NCBI RefSeq assembly: GCF_030406405.1
Contig: NZ_JAUEPL010000021.1
Coordinates: 1-64,000, forward strand
From: Streptomyces ficellus
Lineage (GTDB): Bacteria > Actinomycetota > Actinomycetes > Streptomycetales > Streptomycetaceae
Reading direction: 5' to 3'
DNA: 64,000 nt
Under the pieces are notes generated by a model, which saw only the letters and a program-made list of their open reading frames with translations, was not told where the DNA came from and did not search any database. Positions 56,978 through 64,000 of this stretch are shown here, piece by piece. A program made the position numbers and the translations under genes. The number at the start of each line of letters is the position of its first letter. Within the stretch, counting starts at the first letter, position 1.

Positions 56978-58774
56978 CTACGCGCCGTAGATGGCCTCGA
57001 TCTCGTCCGCGAAGTCCTTCGCCACCACGTTCCGCTTCAGCTTCAGCGACGGCGTGATGTGACCGGCCTCCTCCGTGAACTGGGAGGGAAGGATGCGGAA
57101 CTTCCGCACCGATTCCGCCTTGGAGACCGCCGCGTTGCCGTCGTCCACGGCCCGCTGCACCTCCGCCAGCAGGTCCGGGTCGTCGCGCAGCGACGCCGCC
57201 GTCGCGCCGGCCGGCTTGCCGCGCTCGGCGGCCCAGCGGCCGAGGAACTCCTCGTCGATGGTCACCAGCGCGCCCACGAACGGACGGCCGTCGCCGACCA
57301 CCATGCACTCCGCGACCAGCGCGTGGCCGCGGATGCGGTCCTCGATCACCGCCGGGGCGACGTTCTTGCCGCCCGCGGTGACCAGGATCTCCTTCTTCCG
57401 GCCCGTGATGGCCAGGTAGCCGTCCTCGTCCAGCGTGCCGATGTCGCCGGTGTGGAACCAGCCGTCGGCCAGCGCGTCGGCGGTGGCCGCCTCGTTGTTC
57501 CAGTACCCCGTGAAGATGTGCTCGCCGTGCAGCAGCACCTCGCCGTCGTCGGCGATCCGCACCACCGAGCCCGGCAGCGGCTGCCCGACCGTACCGATCT
57601 TCTGCCGGTCCCACGGGTTGAACGCGGTCGCCGCGCACGACTCCGTCAGGCCGTACCCCTCCAGCACCGTGAACCCGATGCCGCGGAAGAAGTGCCCGAG
57701 CCGCTCACCCAGCGGAGCCCCGCCCGAGATGGCGAACTCGCCACGGCCGCCCAGCACCGCGCGCAGCTTGCGGTAGACCAGCTTGTCGAAGACGAAGTGC
57801 TTCAGCTTCAGCCCGAGCGAAGGCCCCTGCGGCGCCGCCAGCGCCCTGCTGTACGCGATCGCCGTGTTCGCGGCCCTGTCGAAGATCTTGCCCTTGCCGT
57901 CCGCCTGCGCCTTGGCCCGCGCCGAGTTGTAGACCTTCTCGAAGACGCGCGGCACGCCGAGGATCAACGTCGGCCGGAAGGAGGCCAGTTCGTCGGTGAG
58001 GTTCTTGATGTCGGGCACACAGCCCAGCCGGATCGGCGCCAGCACCGACGCCACCTCGACCAGCCGCCCGAAGACATGGGCGGCGGGCAGGAAGAGGAGT
58101 ACGGAACACTCGCCCGTACGGAACAGGGGCTTGAGGCGCTCCACCACATTGCCGCACTCCGCGAAGAAGTTGCGGTGCGTCAGCACACACCCCTTGGGGC
58201 GGCCGGTGGTCCCCGAGGTGTAGACGATCGTGGCGATGTCGTCCGCCTTGGCGGACGCGCCGCGCTCGTCGACCGTCTCCTCCGAGACGTCCGCGCCCGC
58301 CTCGGTCAGCTCCTCGATCGCGCCCTTGTCGATCTGCCAGACGTGCCGCAGGTGCGGCAGCCGGTCCCGTACGGACTCCACGGCGGCGGCGTGCCCGTCG
58401 CTCTCCACCAGCACCGCGACCGCGCCCGAGTCGCCCAGGATCCACTGGACCTGCTCGGCGGAGCTCGTCTCGTACACCGGCACGGTCACCGCCCCGGCGC
58501 TCCAGATCGCGAAGTCCAGCTGCACCCACTCGTAGCGGGTACGCGACATCAGGGCGACCCGGTCACCGGGCCGGACACCCCGCGCGATCAGCCCCTTTGC
58601 GGCGGCCCGCACCTCGGCGAGGAACTGGGTGGCGGTCACGTCCGTCCACACACCGGCCACCTTGCGGCCCATGACGGCCACGTCCGGGTGCTGAGCGGCA
58701 TTGCGGCGGATGAGATCCGTCAGGTTGCCGTCCGTGGGGACCTCGTACAGGGCCGGAAGGCTGAACTCGCGCAA
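56978..58774 (-). CDS. fadD: Long-chain acyl-CoA synthetase (AMP-forming)
   Basis: 598-aa ANL-family enzyme activating fatty acids with ATP and CoA. IVYTSGTTGRPKGCVLTH (P-loop), EGYGLTESCAAT, DGWFHTGDIGTLDEDGYL and GRKKEILVTAGGKNVAP are all present. It starts at TTG (58772-58774), supported by GAGGAG eight bases upstream and the absence of a nearer ATG/GTG with a Shine-Dalgarno. Adjacent PimB-like and SRPBCC genes suggest lipid metabolism context. Confidence 0.93.
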   Translation of the reverse strand: MREFSLPALYEVPTDGNLTDLIRRNAAQHPDVAVMGRKVAGVWTDVTATQFLAEVRAAAKGLIARGVRPGDRVALMSRTRYEWVQLDFAIWSAGAVTVPVYETSSAEQVQWILGDSGAVAVLVESDGHAAAVESVRDRLPHLRHVWQIDKGAIEELTEAGADVSEETVDERGASAKADDIATIVYTSGTTGRPKGCVLTHRNFFAECGNVVERLKPLFRTGECSVLLFLPAAHVFGRLVEVASVLAPIRLGCVPDIKNLTDELASFRPTLILGVPRVFEKVYNSARAKAQADGKGKIFDRAANTAIAYSRALAAPQGPSLGLKLKHFVFDKLVYRKLRAVLGGRGEFAISGGAPLGERLGHFFRGIGFTVLEGYGLTESCAATAFNPWDRQKIGTVGQPLPGSVVRIADDGEVLLHGEHIFTGYWNNEAATADALADGWFHTGDIGTLDEDGYLAITGRKKEILVTAGGKNVAPAVIEDRIRGHALVAECMVVGDGRPFVGALVTIDEEFLGRWAAERGKPAGATAASLRDDPDLLAEVQRAVDDGNAAVSKAESVRKFRILPSQFTEEAGHITPSLKLKRNVVAKDFADEIEAIYGA

Positions 58775-59031
58775 GACTGCTGCTCCTCATCGGGCGCCGA
58801 CGCCACGGCTCTGTGTGACGCGCCGGCTGCGGTCCAAGATCGGGCAGGTGCTCGGTGGGGGCGAGCACGACTGGACTGCCCGGACGTTACCCATCAGTAC
58901 GCGGTTCCCGATAGGGGCGCCGGTCAGATGTTCGCTGCGTCACACATATGCGGCTGTGCTTCGCGCACAGTAGTCCACACCTGTCACGACTCGGAAGTAA
59001 CCGCAGGTCCGACCCCCTAAGGTGGATGCTC

Positions 59032-59799
59032 ATGCGAGTCCATGTGGTCAGTGACGTGCACGGGAACGCCGAGGACCTGGCCCAGGCCGGGGACGGCGCC
59101 GACGCCTTGATATGCCTCGGCGATCTTGTCCTCTTCCTCGACTACCACGACCACTCGCGCGGCATCTTCCCCGACCTCTTCGGCGTCGAGAACGCCGACC
59201 GCATCGTCGAACTGCGCACCTCCCGCCGCTTCGACGAGGCCCGCGAGTTCGGCCGCCGCCTCTGGGCGGAACTGGAGGTCGACCGCGAGAGCGCCATCGA
59301 GTCGGCGGTGCGCCGCCAGTACGCCGCCATGTTCGCGGCCTTCCCCACACCCACGTACGCCACGTACGGCAACGTCGACATCCCCGCCCTCTGGCACGAG
59401 TACGCCGCCCCCGGCACCACCGTGCTCGACGGGCAGCGCGTCGAACTCGGCGGCCGGGTCTTCGGCTTCGTGGGCGGCGGGCTGCGCACCCCCATGCGGA
59501 CGCCGTACGAGATCTCCGACGAGGAGTACGCGGCGAAGGTCGAGGCCGTCGGGGAGGTGGACGTGCTGTGCTCGCACATCCCGCCGGAAGTGCCCGAGCT
59601 GACGTACGACACGGTGGCGCGCCGCTTCGAACGCGGCAGCCGGGCGCTGCTGGCCGCGATCCGGCGGACCAGGCCCCGGTACGCCCTGTTCGGGCACGTC
59701 CACCAGCCGCTGGCACGACGGATGCGGGTGGGGGCGACGGAGTGCGTCAACGTGGGCCATTTCGCGGCGACCAGGAGGCCCTGGGCCCTGGAATGGTGA
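59032..59799 (+). CDS. Calcineurin-like metallophosphoesterase
   Basis: 255 aa with the metal motifs VSDVHGN, ICLGDLVLFLD, ATYGNVD, LCSHIPP and LFGHVHQP, in canonical order. Substrate unknown. ATG 59032 (AAGGTGG six bases upstream) is preferred to ATG 59026. Divergent from fadD. Confidence 0.92.
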   Translation: MRVHVVSDVHGNAEDLAQAGDGADALICLGDLVLFLDYHDHSRGIFPDLFGVENADRIVELRTSRRFDEAREFGRRLWAELEVDRESAIESAVRRQYAAMFAAFPTPTYATYGNVDIPALWHEYAAPGTTVLDGQRVELGGRVFGFVGGGLRTPMRTPYEISDEEYAAKVEAVGEVDVLCSHIPPEVPELTYDTVARRFERGSRALLAAIRRTRPRYALFGHVHQPLARRMRVGATECVNVGHFAATRRPWALEW

Positions 59800-59870
59800 C
59801 GGCCGCCCACGCGATAGCCTTCACCCGACACACCACCCCCCGTCGGCACCGCACTGGAGGAGCCACAGCG

Positions 59871-60320
59871 ATGGCGGAACACACCAGCTCGAGCATCGAG
59901 ATCGAGGCGGCACCGGCCGACGTCATGGGCGTGATCGCCGACTTCGCGCGCTACCCGGAGTGGACGGGTGAGGTGAAGGAGGCCGAGGTGCTGGAGAAGG
60001 ACGCCGCCGGCCGCGCCGAGAAGGTCCGCCTCCTGCTGGACGCGGGCGCCATCAAGGACGACCACACCCTCGCGTACACCTGGACGGGCGACAACGAGGT
60101 CAGCTGGACACTGGTCAAGTCCCAGATGCTGCGCGCCCTGGACGGCTCCTACCGCCTGGCCCCGCTCGCCGGCGGCGCGCGTACCGAGGTGACGTACCAG
60201 CTGACGGTGGACGTCAAGATCCCCATGCTGGGCATGATCAAGCGCAAGGCCGAGAAGGTCATCATCGACCGCGCCCTGGCCGGCCTGAAGAAGCGCGTGG
60301 AATCGACCCCGAAGCCCTGA
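59871..60320 (+). CDS. SRPBCC/START-like lipid-binding protein
   Basis: 149-aa polyketide cyclase/START-fold protein: SSIEIEAAPADVMGVIADFARYPEW, then KIPMLGMIKRKAEKVIIDRALAGLKKRVE as the C-terminal long helix. Probably binds or carries a hydrophobic ligand. Strong GGAGGAG before ATG 59871. It is followed by a 212-bp low-complexity gap. Confidence 0.9.
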   Translation: MAEHTSSSIEIEAAPADVMGVIADFARYPEWTGEVKEAEVLEKDAAGRAEKVRLLLDAGAIKDDHTLAYTWTGDNEVSWTLVKSQMLRALDGSYRLAPLAGGARTEVTYQLTVDVKIPMLGMIKRKAEKVIIDRALAGLKKRVESTPKP

Positions 60321-60339
60321 CCCGCCCCGGGGGCTGCGT

Positions 60340-60505
60340 GGCGCGTGGCCCCGTGACCGTGCGGCCCCGGGGCCCGGGCGCCCGGTCGCCCGTGGCTCCG
60401 TGACCGTGTGACCTGTGGCCGTGTGGCCTGTGGCCTCGTGGCGCCTGGTTCCGTGGCGCGCGACCCGTCCCCCCGTCGCCCCGTGGCCCGTGCCGGGGCC
60501 GGGAG
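60340..60505. repeat. Degenerate GTGGCC/GTGACC-rich simple repeat
   Basis: Many irregular copies of GTGGCC, GTGACC and CCGTGGC every 7-12 bases in the gap between SRPBCC and ArsA-like genes. No gene or hairpin explains it. It looks like slippage-derived low complexity. Confidence 0.6.
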
Positions 60506-60532
60506 GGGAACGCACCGGTAGCGTGTCGGCCC

Positions 60533-61783
60533 ATGCGAACCATCCTCGTCACCGGTCCCGGAGGCGCCGGCCGGACCACCGTCGCCGCCGCCACCGCCCT
60601 CAGCGCCGCCCGCGAGGGGCGTGAACGGGTCCTGTTCCTCACCGGGGACCGAGACGTCGCCGACTGGTTCACGCCCGGCGAGGGCGGCCCGGCCGTCCGC
60701 CGCATCGACTCCGGCGCCCACTTCCGCGCCGAACTCCTCGCCGTCCAGGAGCGCTGCGCCGCCGCGCTCGACCTGCTCGGCGCGGCGCCCCTCGCCGAGG
60801 AGGAGCTGACCGAACTGCCCGGCAGCGACCGGTTCGCCCTGCTGCGGGCACTGCGCGACGCCGCGACCGGCGGGGACGGCGGGACCGGCGGGACCGGCAG
60901 GGACAGCGGGGACAGCGAGAACGGCGGGGCCAGCGGGAACGGCGGGGACGGCGTGACCGGCGGCGAAGGCCCCTGGGACCTGGTCGTCGTGGACCTGCCG
61001 CCCCTCCCCGACGCCATCGCCGTGCTCGCCCTGCCCGAGCAGCTGCGCCGCTACCTCCGCCGCCTTCTCCCGGCCGAGCGGCAGACCGCCCGCGCGCTGC
61101 GGCCCATGCTCGCCCAGTTCGCCGGCGTACCCATGCCCGCCGCGTGGCTGTACGAGACCGCCGCCCGCTGGGACGCCGACCTCGCGTCCGTCCAGGCCCT
61201 CATCGAGTCCCCCGCCACGACCCTCCGGCTGGTCGCCGAGCCGGGACCCGCCGCCGCCCACGCGCTGCGCACCGCCCGCGCCGGACTCGCCCTGCACCGC
61301 CTCGCCCCCGGCACCGTCGTCGCCAACAAGCTGCTGCCCACCACGTCCCCCGACCCCTGGCTCGCCGCCCTCGCCGCCCAGCAGCAGGCCCACCTCAAGG
61401 AGCTGTACGCCGAGCTCGGCGACGTACACGAGCTGCCGCACCTCGGCCGGGCCCCGCGCAGCGCGGGCGACCTGGCGCCACTGGAGCCGCCCGCGCCCAC
61501 GGCCGCCCCCGCCCCCGCCCCCGCGCCGGAGTGGACCGTCGAGGACCGGCGCGACGAGGACGGCGTCCTGGTCTGGCGCATCCCGCTCCCCGGCGCCGCC
61601 AAACGCGACCTCTCCCTCGTCCGCCGCGGCGATGAACTCGTGCTCACCGTCGGGCCGTTCCGTCGCATCGTCCCCCTCCCGTCCGCCCTGCGCCGCTGCA
61701 CCGTCTCCGGCGCGGGCCTCGCCGACGGCGTGCTGAGCGTGCGGTTCACACCCGACCCCGATATGTGGCCGCGCACGCGGTAA
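60533..61783 (+). CDS. ArsA/Get3-like protein with degenerate P-loop
   Basis: 416 aa. N-terminal ArsA-type deviant Walker region ILVTGPGGAGRTTVAAATALSAA, with Pro9 and Arg14 in place of both signature lysines (GKGGVGKT in ArsA/Get3). A Gly/Asp/Asn-rich insert occupies about residues 112-146. The helical middle part follows VVVDLPPLPDAIAVL. The C-terminus (about 335-416; VWRIPLPGAAKRDLSLVRRGDELVLTVG) is an HSP20-like domain found in bacterial ArsA relatives. Likely a scaffold or a crippled ATPase. Confidence 0.85.
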   Translation: MRTILVTGPGGAGRTTVAAATALSAAREGRERVLFLTGDRDVADWFTPGEGGPAVRRIDSGAHFRAELLAVQERCAAALDLLGAAPLAEEELTELPGSDRFALLRALRDAATGGDGGTGGTGRDSGDSENGGASGNGGDGVTGGEGPWDLVVVDLPPLPDAIAVLALPEQLRRYLRRLLPAERQTARALRPMLAQFAGVPMPAAWLYETAARWDADLASVQALIESPATTLRLVAEPGPAAAHALRTARAGLALHRLAPGTVVANKLLPTTSPDPWLAALAAQQQAHLKELYAELGDVHELPHLGRAPRSAGDLAPLEPPAPTAAPAPAPAPEWTVEDRRDEDGVLVWRIPLPGAAKRDLSLVRRGDELVLTVGPFRRIVPLPSALRRCTVSGAGLADGVLSVRFTPDPDMWPRTR

Positions 61784-61822
61784 CGTCGGAGGTACCACGT
61801 CACGCAGCCGCAGGAGTACGCC

Positions 61823-62257
61823 ATGAGCGATGCCACCCAGCATCCCGACGCCGACGCCTGGGCGAGGGCCTGCGCCGAGGACCTGGAAGCCGAGAAGGCC
61901 CGCCGCCACGGGCAGAGCGCCCCGCCGCCCGGCGCCGCCGCCGACGAGCTGCGCAAGCTCGTCGACGCGGTCGCCGACAAGGTCGCCTCGCTGCGCACGC
62001 CGCTGCTCGGCATGGGCGCCCAGAACGCCGTACAGCAGCTCGTCGACCAGGCCAAGGCCGCCGTCGAGCCGGTCATCGAACGCAACCCCCAGGTCTTCGA
62101 CCACCTCGCGGCCGCCGGCAACGAGTTGCTCGCCGCGTACCGCTCCGCCGTCGAGGGCCACGAGCGCCGCTGGACCCGCGGTCCCGACGCCCCCGAGGCG
62201 GGCGAGCGGAAGGGCGACGGCGGTCCCGCCGGGAGCGAGCACATCGACCTGGACTGA
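61823..62257 (+). CDS. DUF5304-family protein
   Basis: 144-aa acidic, mostly helical protein: DAWARACAEDLEAEKARRHG, ADELRKLVDAVADKVASLRTPLLG, VQQLVDQAKAAVEPVIERNPQVFDH. No catalytic motif. Matches DUF5304, usually located beside the ArsA-like and ROK glucokinase genes. ATG 61823 with AGGAG. Confidence 0.86.
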   Translation: MSDATQHPDADAWARACAEDLEAEKARRHGQSAPPPGAAADELRKLVDAVADKVASLRTPLLGMGAQNAVQQLVDQAKAAVEPVIERNPQVFDHLAAAGNELLAAYRSAVEGHERRWTRGPDAPEAGERKGDGGPAGSEHIDLD

Positions 62258-62326
62258 CTGACGGGCCCGTACCCGCCCTCGGGTACGGTTGGCCGTAGCG
62301 GGGCTCGACCGAAAACTGAGGGACAC

Positions 62327-63268
62327 ATGGGACTCACCATCGGCGTCGACATCGGCGGCACGAAGATCGCGGCCGGCGTGGTCGACGAAGAGGGCACCAT
62401 TCTCGACACCCACAAGGTGCCGACCCCGCCGACCGCCGAAGGCATCGTCGACGCGATCTGCGCGGCCGTGTCCGAGGCCGGCAAGGGCCATGACATCGAG
62501 GCGGTCGGCATCGGCGCCGCCGGGTACGTCGACGACAAGCGCGCCACCGTCCTGTTCGCGCCGAACATCAACTGGCGCCACGAGCCGCTCAAGGACAAGG
62601 TCGAGCAGCGCGTCGGCCTCCCGGTGGTCGTGGAGAACGACGCCAACGCCGCGGCCTGGGGCGAGTACAAGTTCGGCGCCGGCAAGGGCCACGAGGACGT
62701 CATCTGCATCACGCTCGGCACCGGTCTCGGCGGCGGCATCATCATCGGCAACAAGCTGCGCCGCGGCCGCTTCGGCGTGGCCGCGGAGTTCGGCCACATC
62801 CGGGTCGTCCCGGACGGCCTGCTGTGCGGCTGCGGCAGCCAGGGCTGCTGGGAGCAGTACGCGTCGGGACGCGCCCTCGTGCGGTACGCCAGGCAGCGCG
62901 CCAACGCCACCCCCGAGAACGCCACGATCCTGCTCGCCCTCGGTGACGGCACCCCCGAGGGCATCGAGGGCAAGCACGTCTCCCAGGCCGCCCGCCAGGG
63001 CTGCCCGGTGGCCGTCGACTCCTTCCGCGAGCTGGCCCGCTGGGCCGGCGCGGGCCTGGCCGACCTGGCCTCCCTGTTCGACCCCTCCGCGTTCATCGTG
63101 GGCGGCGGCGTCTCCGACGAGGGCGAGCTCGTCCTCGACCCGATCCGCAAGTCCTTCCGGCGCTGGCTGATCGGCGGCCGGTGGCGGCCGCACGCCCAGG
63201 TGCTGGCCGCCCAGCTGGGCGGCGAGGCCGGCCTGGTCGGCGCGGCGGACCTGGCCCGCCAGGGCTGA
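62327..63268 (+). CDS. glkA: ROK-family glucokinase
   Basis: 313-aa ATP-dependent glucose kinase, central to carbon catabolite repression in Streptomyces. TIGVDIGGTKIAAGVVDEEG (ATP-binding), VVENDANAAAWGEY (catalytic Asp), EFGHIRVVPDGLLCGCGSQGCWEQ (zinc-binding ROK signature: His, three Cys) are all intact. ATG 62327 follows GAGGGA. Confidence 0.96.
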   Translation: MGLTIGVDIGGTKIAAGVVDEEGTILDTHKVPTPPTAEGIVDAICAAVSEAGKGHDIEAVGIGAAGYVDDKRATVLFAPNINWRHEPLKDKVEQRVGLPVVVENDANAAAWGEYKFGAGKGHEDVICITLGTGLGGGIIIGNKLRRGRFGVAAEFGHIRVVPDGLLCGCGSQGCWEQYASGRALVRYARQRANATPENATILLALGDGTPEGIEGKHVSQAARQGCPVAVDSFRELARWAGAGLADLASLFDPSAFIVGGGVSDEGELVLDPIRKSFRRWLIGGRWRPHAQVLAAQLGGEAGLVGAADLARQG

Positions 63269-63286
63269 GGTCCCCGCACGTATGGC

Positions 63287-63324
63287 GGTGCCCGCCGCGT
63301 CCTCGACCGGATGCGGCGGGCACC
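63287..63324 (+). terminator. Terminator after glkA
   Basis: 12-bp stem GGTGCCCGCCGC / GCGGCGGGCACC with a 14-nt loop, 19 bp after the glkA stop and before the next gene. Confidence 0.88.
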
Positions 63325-63340
63325 GTCATATCGTGCTCGT

Positions 63341-64000
63341 ATGACGGTCACCGAACTGCCCAAGTCCCGCACCGAGCCGGACGGTTCGGCCGTGATCCGG
63401 GCGCTCAGCTACAACATCCGCTCGATGCGCGACGACGAGGACGCGCTGGCGCGGGTGATCCGGGCCTGCGCACCCGACCTGGTCTTCGTCCAGGAGGCGC
63501 CCCGCTTCTTCCGCTGGCGCAAACACGCCGCCCGGCTCGCCGCCAAGAGCGGCCTGATGGTGCTGAGCGGCGGCGCGACCGCCTCCGGGCCGCTGCTGCT
63601 GTGCTCCCTGCGGGCGACCGTGGAGCGCACCGAGGACGTGCTGCTGCCGCTCACGCCCGGTCTGCACCGGCGCGGCTTCGCGACGGCCGTCGTACGGATC
63701 GGGGGCGCCCGCATCGGCCTGCTCAGCTGCCATCTCAGCCTCCGGGAGGACGAGCGCTACGCCCAGGCCGGGATGGTCCTGGAGCGGCTGGCCGCCCTGG
63801 ACGCGCCGCACGCCATCGCGGCCGGCGACATCAACGAACGGCCCGAGGGGCGCTCCTTCCGCCGCCTGGCGGCCGAGCTCCAGGACTGCCGGGCCGTGCG
63901 GCCCTGGGGAGGCGAGTACACCTCGACCCCCGGGGAGCCGCGTCAGCGGATCGACGCGATCTTCGCCACCAAGGGGATCGAGGTGCTCGGCTGCGGCGTC
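63341..64000 (+). CDS. Endonuclease/exonuclease/phosphatase (EEP) family protein, C-terminus cut by window edge
   Basis: First 220 residues of an EEP-fold phosphodiesterase: LSYNIRSMRDDEDAL (Asn), VFVQEAPRFF (metal-binding Glu), SCHLSL (catalytic His) and AAGDINERPEG (Asp/Asn). The sequence ends before the final Asp-His motif, though RQRIDAIFAT (active-site Asp) is present. Nuclease or phospholipase-like substrate unknown. ATG 63341. Confidence 0.9.
   Translation, partial: MTVTELPKSRTEPDGSAVIRALSYNIRSMRDDEDALARVIRACAPDLVFVQEAPRFFRWRKHAARLAAKSGLMVLSGGATASGPLLLCSLRATVERTEDVLLPLTPGLHRRGFATAVVRIGGARIGLLSCHLSLREDERYAQAGMVLERLAALDAPHAIAAGDINERPEGRSFRRLAAELQDCRAVRPWGGEYTSTPGEPRQRIDAIFATKGIEVLGCGV

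Noticed and set aside
60149..63193. 1014-codon minus-strand frame opposite the ArsA-like, DUF5304 and glkA genes
   Set aside because: Spans several well-supported plus-strand genes; amino-acid bias is that of a reverse-strand shadow.

Overview
The window is chromosomal DNA of a Streptomyces or a very close relative. Support comes from the very high G+C with strong third-position G/C bias, frequent GTG starts, ATGA/GTGA stop-start overlaps, actinobacterial gene sets (qcrCAB-ctaCDFE, PspA-PspAA, DUF3043, DUF5304, PimB-like glycosyltransferase) and actinobacterial SAM-IV and c-di-AMP riboswitches. No tRNA, rRNA, insertion sequence, prophage or CRISPR array was seen. Most of it looks like conserved core chromosome. 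Both edges cut genes: a sucB-type E2 on the left and an EEP-family phosphatase/nuclease on the right.

Layout. 1-3.7 kb: E2 acyltransferase, dihydrolipoyl dehydrogenase and leucyl aminopeptidase. 4.0-10.6 kb: a tightly packed five-gene exopolysaccharide operon holding an Agd3-like secreted deacetylase, a PelF-type glycosyltransferase, a polytopic membrane protein, a Spherulin-4/GH135-like protein and a GH114 lipoprotein. This set closely matches the fungal galactosaminogalactan (GAG) cluster combined with a bacterial Pel synthase, and is the most notable system here. 10.6-17.8 kb: cold-shock protein and cobalamin nucleotide-loop genes (cobS, cobT, and a PhnP-like/CobU fusion), interrupted by three membrane genes including a lysyl-phosphatidylglycerol synthase-like protein. 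17.8-25.7 kb: HtrA-like protease, ABC exporter, methyltransferase, DUF3043 protein, pspA-pspAA, nadA and an A-type Fe-S carrier. 25.7-30 kb: a secreted/anchored hypothetical protein, adenosine-kinase-like gene and a cysteine desulfurase-TusA fusion. 30.3-39.7 kb: the aerobic terminal respiratory chain (ctaC-ctaD-ctaF, then ctaE, qcrC-qcrA-qcrB), with an L,D-transpeptidase and a degenerate receiver protein inserted. 39.7-45.2 kb: trpD, a SAM-IV riboswitch with a class V aminotransferase, and glycerate kinase with an SLC13 permease. 45.2-48.9 kb: a two-component system with a small acidic secreted protein, an Lrp-type RAM protein and a rhomboid protease. 49-54.4 kb: zinc-ribbon protein, NYN-domain protein, a c-di-AMP riboswitch controlling a NlpC/P60 hydrolase, its tandem paralogue and a metalloprotease lipoprotein. 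54.4-64 kb: GT87-like and PimB-like glycosyltransferases, long-chain acyl-CoA synthetase, metallophosphoesterase, SRPBCC protein, ArsA-like protein, DUF5304, ROK glucokinase and the EEP protein.

How the genes work together. The respiratory genes encode a bcc-aa3 supercomplex in three translationally coupled groups. The EPS operon would make, export, deacetylate and trim a (1-4)-linked aminosugar polymer at the cell surface. Several envelope genes (L,D-transpeptidase, two NlpC/P60 hydrolases, PspA, LPG synthase, rhomboid, PimB-like) make this a cell-envelope-rich region. Two riboswitches, one OmpR-type direct repeat and two inverted repeats at the cta genes are the clearest cis-regulatory signals. 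All family calls are by reading motifs in the translated sequence; no database search was run.
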